Part shown: one piece after another, positions 44,745 through 56,600 of the stretch
Layout: each line of letters begins with the position of its first letter
How positions within the stretch are numbered: position 1 is the first letter of the stretch
Source: Rhodamnia argentea
Lineage: Eukaryota > Streptophyta > Magnoliopsida > Myrtales > Myrtaceae
Assembly (NCBI RefSeq): GCF_020921035.1
Contig: NC_063158.1
Location: 24,662,178 to 24,726,177 of the forward strand
Direction of reading: 5' to 3'
Length of the DNA stretch: 64,000 nucleotides
The notes under the pieces: generated by a model
Told to the model about the DNA's origin: nothing
What the model saw: only the letters and a program-made list of their open reading frames with translations
The model's database searches: none
Translations under genes and position numbers: made by a program

Positions 44745-47700
44745 AAATGGATAAAAAACTGAACCTGCAACACTGGACCTGGTGGGGGATGATATGACAA
44801 GGAAAGAACAACAATGCCCGCTTATGTGCATAGAAGAACTTGCTTGTTCACCTTTTCCGCGGATGTTGCCGTTGAACAAGAGGACGTAGAAACTAGAAAA
44901 TCGACAAGTCTCTGTACATTTGAACTTGTCTTTCCTTTACGATTTTTACAGGGATGTCGAAAAATTGGTGAGAGTGGAGTTTGGGGGAGAGGGAGGACGG
45001 GGGCAAGGGCATGAACTTAGTTCACAGATAACATTGATTTAAGAAAGTTTGCTATTGCTTACTCATATTAATCTCTTTTTTTTTCTTTCTGCCTTTTCAC
45101 ATTGTTGGGAGATTGATTCTTCAGTCATGCAGCGGAAAGGTTCTGCAGTTCAAATAGTCGGCTTTGAAAATGGGTTGTGATCAGGTGGATCGACTGATCA
45201 ATGCAGGGTCACTCAAAATTCAATTGGGTCTGATTCTTTGAGCATTCAGGAGCAGGACAGGTTTCCAATAATACGAGGGATTTATCTCAAAGTACCGATG
45301 CGGTCGGTCGATCATATGGGCATCAAACATGGTTCAATCTATGTGACCTACATCCACCGATAGAGCAATAACAAGAGTTGGGACGCAGATTGTGACCCTA
45401 TTCGACTGATTAGCTCGGAGAATGCTCGACAAACTTTGGTCTAATCTCACAAATAGCTTCTCGAGAGCCCTACCAAGACGATTACCCTCTCTAATCTCTC
45501 GAATGGATATGACCTCACATGATGTGGAGAATGAGAACGACCACATATGTTAGTACAAACATTGAGGAAGCCCTTAATTAAGAACTTAGATCCAATTGCC
45601 GATAAGCACTCGCTATGTCAACTGGCCGAAACCAATTAGTAGCGCCGCCGGCGGGCGCTGAATCTTCTTTGATGGAGAGATTGCTTGAAAAGGGGCGATA
45701 TTTTCCCTCTATAGCTGATCGAAGAAGATCATATCTCTAATTGATGAATTACAAGTTATAGATATTTCCCACAAGTAAGCTTAACTAAATTTAAATGTGG
45801 CCATGTTTAAAATATTGTAGCCTACCAATCATAAGTTCGATTGGAGAATTTTTTTTTTTTTTAATCATGAACGGAAAAAAACACAGTTCGTGATGAAAAT
45901 GGGTAATGTAACTAGTGGTATGGAAATTATTTTGATAGCCTTCGCAATCAAGCGGGTCAAATCTTTTTTCTAGTGGAGGTTAAGATGAATGGCATGGACA
46001 AAACTTAAGAATGATAACCATCACTTATTAATTTGTCGTCTTAATAACGATCAAATTATATCCGGTCTTGTTTATACTTTTCCAAATCATTCTGGATACA
46101 ATTTTTAAATATTAAATGATCATCTATTTAAATTAGAATGGGGATGAAGAACTTAATGATGTTTTTTTTATCGTTTGAGTAGTTATGTCGGATCGATTGC
46201 TCAAAACCTTTGGTCTTTATACGGACATGATTTTTGTCCCAACTTTCAAGTGGCGCATCGAAAGGCACCACGTTTTACAGGACAGACAACACTAGCATCA
46301 CTTTTTCCTTGTTACATACAAATCCACTACTTTTATACGATAGAATGTTGGCCACATGTGGCATCTCGACGGTGATGGTGATGTACAATCGATTGATTGG
46401 ATCATGTTAGTGACCGACATTCCTAATTAATTTAAAGAAAAGTGATTCAATTTCATATATTTTTTAAAAAAATTCATTTATTTTGCAAAAAATATAATAT
46501 TTTTCAAAAATCCACTTTTCAATACTTGATGAAAATTTGAAAATAAAACTGAAAAATATTTTTTGTTGTTTGATAAGAAAAACTTGTTTTTATTTTTCAA
46601 AATAGGCATGCCTAATTTGTGAGATATAAAAGATGCGCATACCATATCAAATTATTTTTCCAGGACCCCCCAATGAGTGTCGGGATTTGGGCCCCCGCAG
46701 TCGAGGATTCCCAAACCCGATCGCTAGGGTATTGGTCGCAAGAGCTCGGGGCTCTTGGACCTAGTCATTGAGAACCCGAGCACGAGTGCCAAGAACCTAG
46801 GTCCGGGTCTCATGGACCCTGAATCGGGCTCCGACGCAGATGACTAAGGCGCGGGACCCTACTATGCAAGGTTCCGGACACAATCACATAATAATTGCTT
46901 AATGAGACATTGTAACTCCACTCGTAATGGAACGAGAAGTTTACCATCCGACAATAAAAGCTAAGTTCATCAACCCACGAGCAGTACCCGCGTTAAATAG
47001 GTTACCATTATGGAATTTGACTGAAGTTGATTTTGAAAACAGAACTACAAGAATACGAATCATGCATCAATCAATACATTAGCTGCCAGGTCCTCGTTCC
47101 AACGATAGAATCCTACTTTTGTGACTCGTTAAACGTTAACTCACATGCAGTTAAAAACGTTAACTCATATAATTAGCCAAAGATGTTCAAGTTGCTCAGG
47201 ACTTAAAACCGGGAAAAATTACCAAAAAAAAAAATCACGAATTTGTTGCACTTGTATCAATTCAATCATAAATCTTTTAACCGTGTCGATATTTTTTGTC
47301 AAAGCAATATTTCATTCATTTCTAGACAACTTCAAAACAAAACAAATTCCAATAATAAGATATATTATTAGAACAACGATAGGGATGCGCTCAAAGAGTA
47401 AATATGTGACTTCTTCAAACCAAAATCAGAGGTCAATCGCTAAATCCATATTCAATAATGAGCACATACCAAGATACTTATTTGTTGCTACGGCTTTGCC
47501 TTTCTGCGGTGCGTGCCTAAGTTCGACGTTCCCAATACCATCGTCATGAAAAATAAAAAAATAAAAATGACTAAGCATAGATCTGATAGTGATAGCGAAA
47601 TCTTCACAAAACTCTTTCGAAATATTGTAACACCAACGAAACCCCGAGGAAAATGAAATCCAGAAAAAGATATACATGAAAACTCAAAAATATAAACTAA

Positions 47701-50700
47701 ATCGGGATAGAAATCTCCCCGAAAAGGGAGAAAGAAGCTTCCAGATTTAAACTAGATCAAAAGTAAAAAGCTCCTCGAACGGGAGGAAAGCAAGAGAGGG
47801 GAAAAAAAAAACTAAAGAAGATAGGAGGGAAGAAAGAGACCTAACTCAAACCCTCTCTATGGAGATTGAAGAAGGAAGTTGTGTGAGAGGAGAAAAGGAA
47901 GGAGGCTGGCGGCAAGAGTTTTCGACTCGATTTTTTCATTTCTTTTTTAATTGAGTTCATTAGAAAATTTGTGGGATATCGATAACGTGGACACCATTCA
48001 TCCTATATAGCATGGCGAGAGTTGACGTGGATATTTTTAATAAAATTATTACTTTTTTCTTTACTTTTATTTGCTAACTTAGTGCCGAGACGACCTTGTC
48101 GGCACTGGGCTCAGGAAATTTCTTTTCGTGAAGAAGATTCGGGAAGAGAGAGAGAGAGAGAGAGAGAATGTGTGATGATTTCTAAAGAAGTACATAAGTG
48201 TGTATAGGGAACGTGCTAAAACGACAGAAAGAGGGGAAAAGATGATTTTCTATTTTTAGAAGAGGAAGTCATTATCCCCAATGCTTTTTAGGTACTTTTT
48301 TCATTCACGATTTTTTGTCTCCTAACAAATGGAGCCCGAGTCTTGACGATTGATCTCGATTTGAAGGTGACTACTGGCATGGCATGTAAGTCCATCAAGA
48401 CTAGGCACCGGCAAGAATTCGCCCACACGAGGCTGTCGATTTCACCGACATGGTGCGTCCACCCCCAACATCGAGCCGTCAAGATCAAATTGACCCAAAA
48501 GAGCAATCATTTGTATTTCCAAACGTTTTACATGAACGAACGACGCTTCGCTTTCACTTGTGTCAAACTAGATACGTCTCTTCATATCCAATCATGAAAA
48601 ATACAACAACCGATTTCGACCTGCTATGATCTCATCAAGAAAGTGACGTCAACTCCCGACCAGTTATGCACGGGAGGCCAACCCGCCTTAAGAGCTCCTC
48701 ACGGATCAGTCGTATCCTCTCTGTATTACTCATTCTTCACCACGATGCCACTAAGCTCCACTCATAAGGGTACATGAGCATGAGAGATTTTGGGCTGTGA
48801 CACATGTAAGATAAGAAACCCAAAAAACGTTGCGCCTCACGTGTAAAAAGAAGAGAAAAGAAAAAGCTTGATCTAGAAAGAAACGTGGTTCGGGTCGAGA
48901 CGAGCTCGACCAACAGCGACGGACCTAGCAACTTAAATTAATTAGGACGTGAGATGGAAATGAAAGAATTTGCCATTGAGAGCAAAGGGCCATGCCAAAC
49001 CACCATGTTTCGTCGTTGAACTCGAAGGACGAGGGTCGTAAACGATGATGTCGAACTTCCATGGAGGCAATACACAAAGTGAATTTCCTAAGCAAACCGA
49101 ACCACCCTTTTGTTACAGGACTTGATGTATTAAAGAGAAGCTTTTGTGACCGCACAAGAGTTAACGATACGTATCGACGGACTTTCAGATGAGGCCATGT
49201 TTAGAAATTATGGTGATTGTAGCATAAACATCTCAAATTATCTGAGATAATTACTAAAAAAGTTCTAAACATGTTGTACATATGCTAATTCAGTCCTAAA
49301 CTTATTATACGATCGGCATTGACGTGAACGATTTTTATAATTTTTTTTATATTTCCTAAATATTCTTTCCTTATTTTCATTTTTCTCCTCATCTTTTCGT
49401 TTCTAAAGCGGACCGCCGGGTCGGCTATTTCCAATCACAATTGGCCAAAAGGACTATATTGACAAATCGTTAAAATATTTAGAACTAAATTAGTAAAATT
49501 AAAAAGTTTATAACTGAATTGGCTAGAATACAATAGATTAAGAACTTTTTTTTGGTAATTTTCCTCATCTTATTTGCGTCATTTCTGCTTAAGTACTTGG
49601 TATTTTTTCGCGGAAGCTGGGTGCAAATTCATGGCTATCGGGCTCCACAAAGGACTCAGATTACCAATTCAAACCCTAGTTTCTTCTTAAGAGTCATGTC
49701 AGGGAAAAGCACTTTGGGCGGTCCAAATTCATCTGGCGTGCAGGCAGAGAAGATGAAAATGGGGTCCTCGTACGTCGTACCCGAATGTTTTGGAAGATGG
49801 TGTGGTGCCCTTTATAAAGCTCACGTTTCTTTCCTGTTCATTGCCAACAGCTTCATTAGCTCACGTTTTTTCTTTTCATGTTCATTGCCAACAGCCTCAT
49901 TGATCTTTGACAATATCCTTTTCTTCTCTCTCTCTATCTCGCTCCTTGAATATGTTGATTGATTTTTGACCAACCTCGTTCGAGAGTTAGCTCAAAGGAT
50001 GAGACTTTCCTTCACACTTATAAATCGATTACCAAATCCTTTCACAATCGATGTGGTTAAACTCCAACGATCTTTTTCTCATAATTGGACCCTGGATTGG
50101 AGCAACAACAACTCGTATATCTCCTATATGATTTCTGAGCCCAAACTTGTTTGTAACTTGAGCATTAATGCTAGTGTTAGGTGGTTTGAACCTATCTCTT
50201 CCCAAAAGTTAGATAAAAAGATGAAACTTTTCGTCACACTTATAAACCGATCATCGGTTTTTTCCACAACCGATGTGAGAGAAACCCCAACATAATAGGA
50301 AGATAACATAAAACACTATTGACGGGAGAATCGTTGAGTTGTAATTCATACTCCCCATTAATTGTAAAACACGGGAGTCTTGCTCTCCGGTGAGAGGAAG
50401 AGGGTCAAGGGGTGCCGGCCCGACGAGGGTCGCAAGGACAAGGCCCCTAAGTCCGTCGGAGGATTTTTGTAGTTTGAGCCTATATTTTTGCAGTAGTAGT
50501 TTGGGTTTGGGCCATGATTGGGTATTCGCGACGTATTTTATGACTTGATTGCACTTTTTAAAAAAACTAACAACCCACTTTCGTGATAAATTTTAGAAAT
50601 TGATTGCACTTTTTAAAAAATTTAGAACTCAATTACATATTCATAATAAGTTTTTGGATTGCCAGTGCGACTTATTTTCATCGTCCCATTATAGTGTGTG

Positions 50701-50961
50701 GTCACCCGCGCTCGCGTCACTTCGATTCACGACCACGAAATTAACGTGCTCCTCGTTTAGAACGTGCCCAGTCCGTGCCTTCTTCGTCGTACCAAGCGAT
50801 ACTTCCTCGGACTGCGACTGTCGGAAAGAGACTCCGGCAACGCCATTCACGCATAAATACACGTTTGCCATCTTCAGGTAGCCACGTCGCTAGTCGCTCG
50901 TCCACGTAGCAACTCTCAGCTGCTTACTTTTTCGCCTCTTCGAACTCATCCTCCATTCGAC
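44745..50961. other. Intergenic, 6 kb of repeats without a supported gene
   Basis: 47215-47295 and 49228-49560 are partial copies of the Mutator-like MITE family (the latter with both ends: 'ataattactaaaaaagttc' and 'gaacttttttttggtaatt'). 46660-46880 is a GC-rich repeat-like patch. 49965-50295 holds two inverted promoter-like motifs (see findings). A TATA-like CATAAATA at 50852 lies 110 bp before the next gene. No frame resembles a known protein. Confidence 0.45.
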
Positions 50962-52879
50962 ATGGCTTCAAACATCAAATCTGATCTCTTCCTCACCAAC
51001 AAAACATCATTTGCCTGTGCCAGGCAATCGATACCTAGCGTGACACGAGCCGCGAGTAACGGCTTCGTGGCTGCTCGCGCCATGAAAAGCGGGACGGAAG
51101 CTTTGAATCTGGAGAGGCCGCTGCGCAGGATCGAATTCGACGCGGTCACGAGAAGAGGGAGCGGAGGCAAGTTTGGGATTTATGGAGGGAAGTATGTGCC
51201 CGAGACGTTGATGAGTTGCTTGGGCAAGCTTGAAGCTGAGTTCAACTTTGTTCTGCATGATGCTGAGTTTCAGGTTTGTTAGAAGACAACGTTTCTGAAT
51301 TTCATCATCCTCTTAACCATTTTTGGTTTTATGGGAGGGCCACGACTATGGAAGAGCAGTTGTGGTTATCTAGCTAGATGTATGAACGTCACAAATGTAT
51401 TATCTGAACTGCCATTGGCAAAATTTGTAGGCAGAGCTCGCGACAGCTCTAAGGGACTACGTCGGGAGGGAGACTCCTTTGTACTTCGCGGAGCGGCTCA
51501 CCGACCATTACAAGAACGAGAACGGAGAAGGACCGGACATCTACCTGAAAAGAGAGGATCTCAACCACTGCGGCGCACACAAGATGAACAATGCCATCGC
51601 ACAGGCGATGATCGCCAGGCGCATGGGCCGGCAAAGGGTGGTGGCGGCCACGGGAGCAGGCCAGCACGGTATCGCAACCGCCGCCGCGTGCGCTAAGCTG
51701 TCTTTGGATTGCACCATCTTCATGGGTTCCGAGGATATGGAGAAACAAGCTTCTAACGTGTTTTTAATCAAGCTCCTAGGTGCTCAGGTGAGCATACTTT
51801 TGCATGAACTGGCGAGACGTACAAATCATTTCAAATGAACTTTGGCCAGGCCCTATCAATTTCCCACCAACATCAACAAACCAAAGAGTTGGAAGTCACA
51901 AGATCCAATTCAATCTTCACACAATGTTTCAAACTAGGGTTGATTTTGCAGGTGACCCAAGTGGAGGGGAGCTTCAAGGATGCAAGCTCAGAGGCCATAA
52001 GGCAATGGGTGAACGACTTGGAGGGAAGCTATTACCTGACAGGGACCGTGGTGGGTCCTCACCCATGCCCAAGCATGGTGAGGGAGTTCCAATCCATCAT
52101 AGGGAGGGAGACGAGGAGGCAGGCCATGGAGAGGTGGGGAGGGAGGCCGGATGTGGTGGTGGCGTGCATCGGGAGCGGCTCCAATGCGCTGGGGATCTTC
52201 CATGAGTTCATCGGGGATGAGGGGGTGAGGCTGGTTGGCGTGGAGGCTGCCGGGTTTGGCCTGAACTCCGGGAGGCATGCGGCCACTCTGGCCACAGGCC
52301 ATGTTGGGGTCTACCATGGAGCCATGAGCTACTTGATGCAGGACCAAGAAGGCCAAGTTCTTGGAGCCCACTCTGTCGGCGTTGGGTAAATATCGCTCTC
52401 TCTATTTTGACATTCATGCTCTCCATTTCGGACAAGTAGTGAAGAAAGTAGGACGAACCAAACCCATGATCAATTCATATTATCGACCGTGATTACCAGG
52501 CTACAGTATCCAGGAGTCGGCCCGGAGCTGAGCTTCCTCAAAGACACGGGACGAGCAGAATTCTATACGGTCACCGACAAAGAAGCTCTAAATGGTAAAA
52601 ACAATTGACCCCCACACCACATTCTTTATGAAGCCGCGAGGACAAAATTCGATCCTGACTAATTTTGTGTGATCTTCTTCGTTTTTGGTTGCAGCATACC
52701 AACTTCTATCTAGATTGGAAGGTATAATCCCAGCAATGGAAGCTGCTCATGCATTCGCATATTTGGACAAACTTTGCCCGACCCTCCCCGATTCCACGAA
52801 GGTTGTGGTGAATTGCAGCGGACGAGGAGATAAAGACGCACCTATGTTCTTTCAACACCAACCCACCCTCAACGCATAA
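50962..52879 (+). CDS. TSB: Tryptophan synthase beta-like protein with altered active site
   Basis: Five exons, 50962-51273, 51431-51787, 51952-52385, 52500-52594 and 52695-52879, join in frame to 460 residues, typical of plastid TSB with a Ser/Ala/Lys-rich transit peptide of about 60-70. Normal TSB makes tryptophan from indole and serine with [34 protein letters not shown] (PLP lysine K155), TGAGQHG, AAGFGL, YPGVGP and NCSGRGDKD mark the family. Usually invariant sites are changed: RIIAETGAGQHG reads [12 protein letters not shown] (Glu109 of the bacterial enzyme becomes Ala177), the phosphate loop GGGSN is GSGSN (Ser298), and SAGLDYPG is VGVGLQYPG (Asp305 becomes Gln370). The segment before KDA is about two residues shorter, and the C-terminus is unusual ([13 protein letters not shown]). 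Frame and splice sites are clean, so this may be a neofunctionalised paralogue rather than a dead gene. Confidence 0.9.
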
Positions 52880-53681
52880 AACTAGCTTGCTGTATAGAAA
52901 ATGTAAAACGTAAAGATTATGATCTCCTTGTCAATGTCATATAGCCTACAGGATTATTTGGAGAGAACCTGACCGAAGTGATCTCCTGACTTATACTGTA
53001 CAACTTATATCCTGTATGAACACTGCCGTTGATCTATGTGCTCCAAAGGCATAAAACGAAATCAGCTCTAACAATTGAAAATGACATTCCGCATGCTTGG
53101 CGCGAAAATATGATCTTCCAAACAAATCTGAAAACATTATCGAGTTAAGAATCACCGTACAAAATGTAAAATCATGAAGTTGAACACTAGGGGTCGCTTC
53201 CTCCGGGGACAGATCTACTGATAAAAGATATAATAAGCTCACTAGTTTGGTCAGCAAGCAACTCCTAGATATTCCAAGCAGGAGGGGGAAAAAATAAGGA
53301 AAAGCTACCCTGCAACTACCAAATGACTCCAACCACAAAGAGGAGGGATTGCCTCCCATTTTCTTTTGAATAACAATACTTGAACCCACATAACTTCTCC
53401 ATGAAATCCTCCAACACAATTAGCCGTAAAAGATGTGGGCCATTGTTCGCAGTCTTCTCGGCATTTTGATTGTCAGGATCTGAAGAGATAGTCATAAAGT
53501 AAACACTGAGAGATGATTGCGACCTTTTACTATGATTGCCATGGTACAACTTGAACTATACATGTACAAGATTTCTCAGCATGAAGCCTATCTATCTCCC
53601 ATGCTCCAACACTACAGTAGAATAAGATCAATGACCGAACAAACAGAAATAGTATTACAGAAGACAGACAGACTGGTCTGA
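52880..53681. other. Convergent 3' flanks of TSB-like and PCFS4 genes
   Basis: About 800 bp between two stop codons that face each other. It should hold both 3' untranslated regions. A 142-codon minus-strand frame at 52991-53419 lies downstream of the PCFS4 stop and has no family similarity, so it is treated as untranslated sequence. Confidence 0.5.
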
Positions 53682-56600
53682 TTAACTCCGCAATCGTTTT
53701 CTTTGACTACCCTCTTCGGCAGTTCCCTGCAAAGAGGAAAGCAAAGAGAACATATGTCAAATTCCATCTCTTCACTTAAATCATAGTATGAACAGGTTCT
53801 CAAACTTAAAACAAATGTATCCAAAGCCTTATGGTATGACACAGCAGATCAACTGATAACCACAGAAGATTATAGAAACATATTTATTCATCTTATCACA
53901 GCATATAGGAAGAATTTCACTAATTGCATGCTACTAATATGCTCACACTATCTAGCCACATCAAACATGAAAACGTTATTCGAAGTAAAGAATATGAAGA
54001 GTGTGAAAGGGTATAATGGTCCTTTTATTTTTAATTTGGCTCTAATACCATGATAGCGGAATAACATAATTTTACTGATAGAGTGATAGTATCAAACGAA
54101 CAGCATATATACATATCAAAACCCTCAAAGACCATTATACCCTTTAACAAAGAGCAACTGCAGAACAAGTATCATCCTATCAAACGAAACATGAGTAGAG
54201 TGGTCGTGGTTCGAGCAAGGCAAAACATGAAATAGGGGAATAGGAAAACCAATTTTTGCTCAGGAGGGCAACTTACCCCTTCATCTTTGGAAAAATTTCC
54301 AGGGGATACTTCACTAGATTCTGACCGGCATTTAGCATGTACAATTGGACCTAACTGAGACCTATCAATTCCAGCAGTCGAACCATCAGGTGCATTCATG
54401 TATACAGCTCCTTTATACATCCATTCTTCTGTCTCATCGCTATAGAAATCATCAAAAGGTTCCCCACACAATGCACATGCATTTTGATCTTCATCAGCAG
54501 GAACTGCCATTTCTTCGTCGCTCTTCTTTTCTTCAGTGCTCTCAGCAGGCAAAAACCCAGGAACTGCCTCAGCTCCCAATGCCTCCGCACCACTGAGCCA
54601 CATGCTCGTACTTACAAACCATTTCCGTGAAGGTTTCTGCTTGCGATTCTTAGACATTCGGTTCTTGGTCACATGCCAGTCCATATGGCTACTGTGCTCT
54701 TCTTGAAACTTAAACCTCAAGCCACATGTTGTACATTGTCTTGGGAGATCATCATACAGGGCTCTTATTGCAGAATCATGACGAACTTTAAGAAGGTCCA
54801 TGTTAAAATCAACGCCAACAGAATCCTGGATATATAAGACATCCATGTGCAGAAATACTGTATTTAATGTCAACAAACAAAAAATAGAACCAGCTACAAG
54901 TAAATAACATTTCAACTAATACCTGTACAGGGGTCTGATTCGTTAGTGAGATCAACCCTTGAGCCATGAGAGAACTGATTAAACCAGTGTATCCACTTCC
55001 GCCTAAATTATTAGGTAGACCTGCAGTGGGAATTTGTGACATTGGTAATGACTGCGACAGGACGGGAGGAGGACCTGGAGGCAGGGGAGGCAAGGATCCA
55101 CCCGGAAAATGCATCATGTTGTTTGGGATGTTTTGGATTGGTAAAGAAGATTGCGCTATTTGCAACATATTTGCTTGCACTGAGGATAAAATTGGACGTT
55201 GACCTTGTCCTGGAAATCCATAATTTAATCCAGGTGCTATCATTTGAGATGACACAATTGCTGCAGAAGATGGGAGAACTTTTTCTTGATCCTCCTGAAT
55301 GGGGAGAAACTGAGGTTGAAATGGAGTACTTCGCACTTGGTTCTTTTGCTGATTCTGTGGCATGAACCCACCATGCTGATTGAGTAATGATAACTTCGTA
55401 GTAGGAAGTAGCTCCTTGCCATCAAACTTATCAAGTTTCTGTTCAACCATAAGCAGAGGGTGGTTTGCACCTTGATTTGCAACAGTACTAGGACCTGAAA
55501 TAATGACCGGGCCAGTAGACTGCTTTTGCAGGGGAAGTACAGCCCGAACGGGAAGGGAGTTAGACTTATGCACATTAGTTGCAGGCCAAGTGCCAGTTGA
55601 TGTGGGGAGATTGGCAGCATAAGTGGATTCAAAAGTGGAAGAATCCATCCTTGGTGGGATAGTCCTGTCAACTTGTTTAGCAACGGGAAGCTTTCTGTAA
55701 CCAGGAATCCGTTTCTCATCACCTACTTGCATGCCTCCAGCTGAAGACACTGTCTGTAAATTGGAAACTCTTCCCCTATTAAAGAATTGTTGGGAAGTGT
55801 GTGTTGACAAATTTAATGGTTTCTGAGAATAGCGGGAACTAGCAATTTTATTTGTCTCGCCTTGAAGTCCAGTCATTTTATCAGCTGATCCAGGACCGGA
55901 CTGCACAAGTATTTAAACTTTCAAATGTTGTGAAAAATAGCAACTCTTTGCAGACAGTTCCAACACAAATGAATCACATACAGTGCAACTGCGGTACATG
56001 GCAAAGAGCAGATTATCCCAATTGTTGACATGATAATTCTAGCTAATATGCAAAGAAAGAAACTGGCAGTTGATTTAGGAACTGGTATAGTCGTGGCAAA
56101 TTTCTTGGAAAGATAAGTGAGGGATGGAGATGGATTGAAAACTGTGCATGCAAGTATGGGTCTCTGTGGGTAGTGGTACCAAACCAAACACATCTAATTG
56201 GCCTTAAGTCTGTTTCATACGTTAGTCAGGATGCATGCAAAATCATCGTGAACATGAACAGTGATAAAGCAAATAAACAGAACAGTAGTATTACAACCTA
56301 ACACAGGATGAAGACTGAACAGGATTATATCTCAAACTTCCAAACTTTTAAAGAAGAAAAAGAACTAGCCGAAGCTGAGATCAAAGTCATATGAGCATAC
56401 CATAATAGAAGCATCTCCACAATAAATAGAGGGATCATCTCGTGCTGGTGCAGGAGGCAGACTAGAAAACCTGCCTCCCAACCTAGCTATTGACCCGCCA
56501 TAAGGTTGAACAGATGATTGCACTATATCGTTACTTCTACCACGATCTACCAAACTGCGATTCATATCTTCCCAATTGAACTCCTGCTCTTCTGTATCTT

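Noticed and set aside
52991-53419. 142-codon minus-strand frame between the TSB-like and PCFS4 genes
   Set aside because: It lies just downstream of the PCFS4 stop, in the likely 3' untranslated region, with no recognisable domain.
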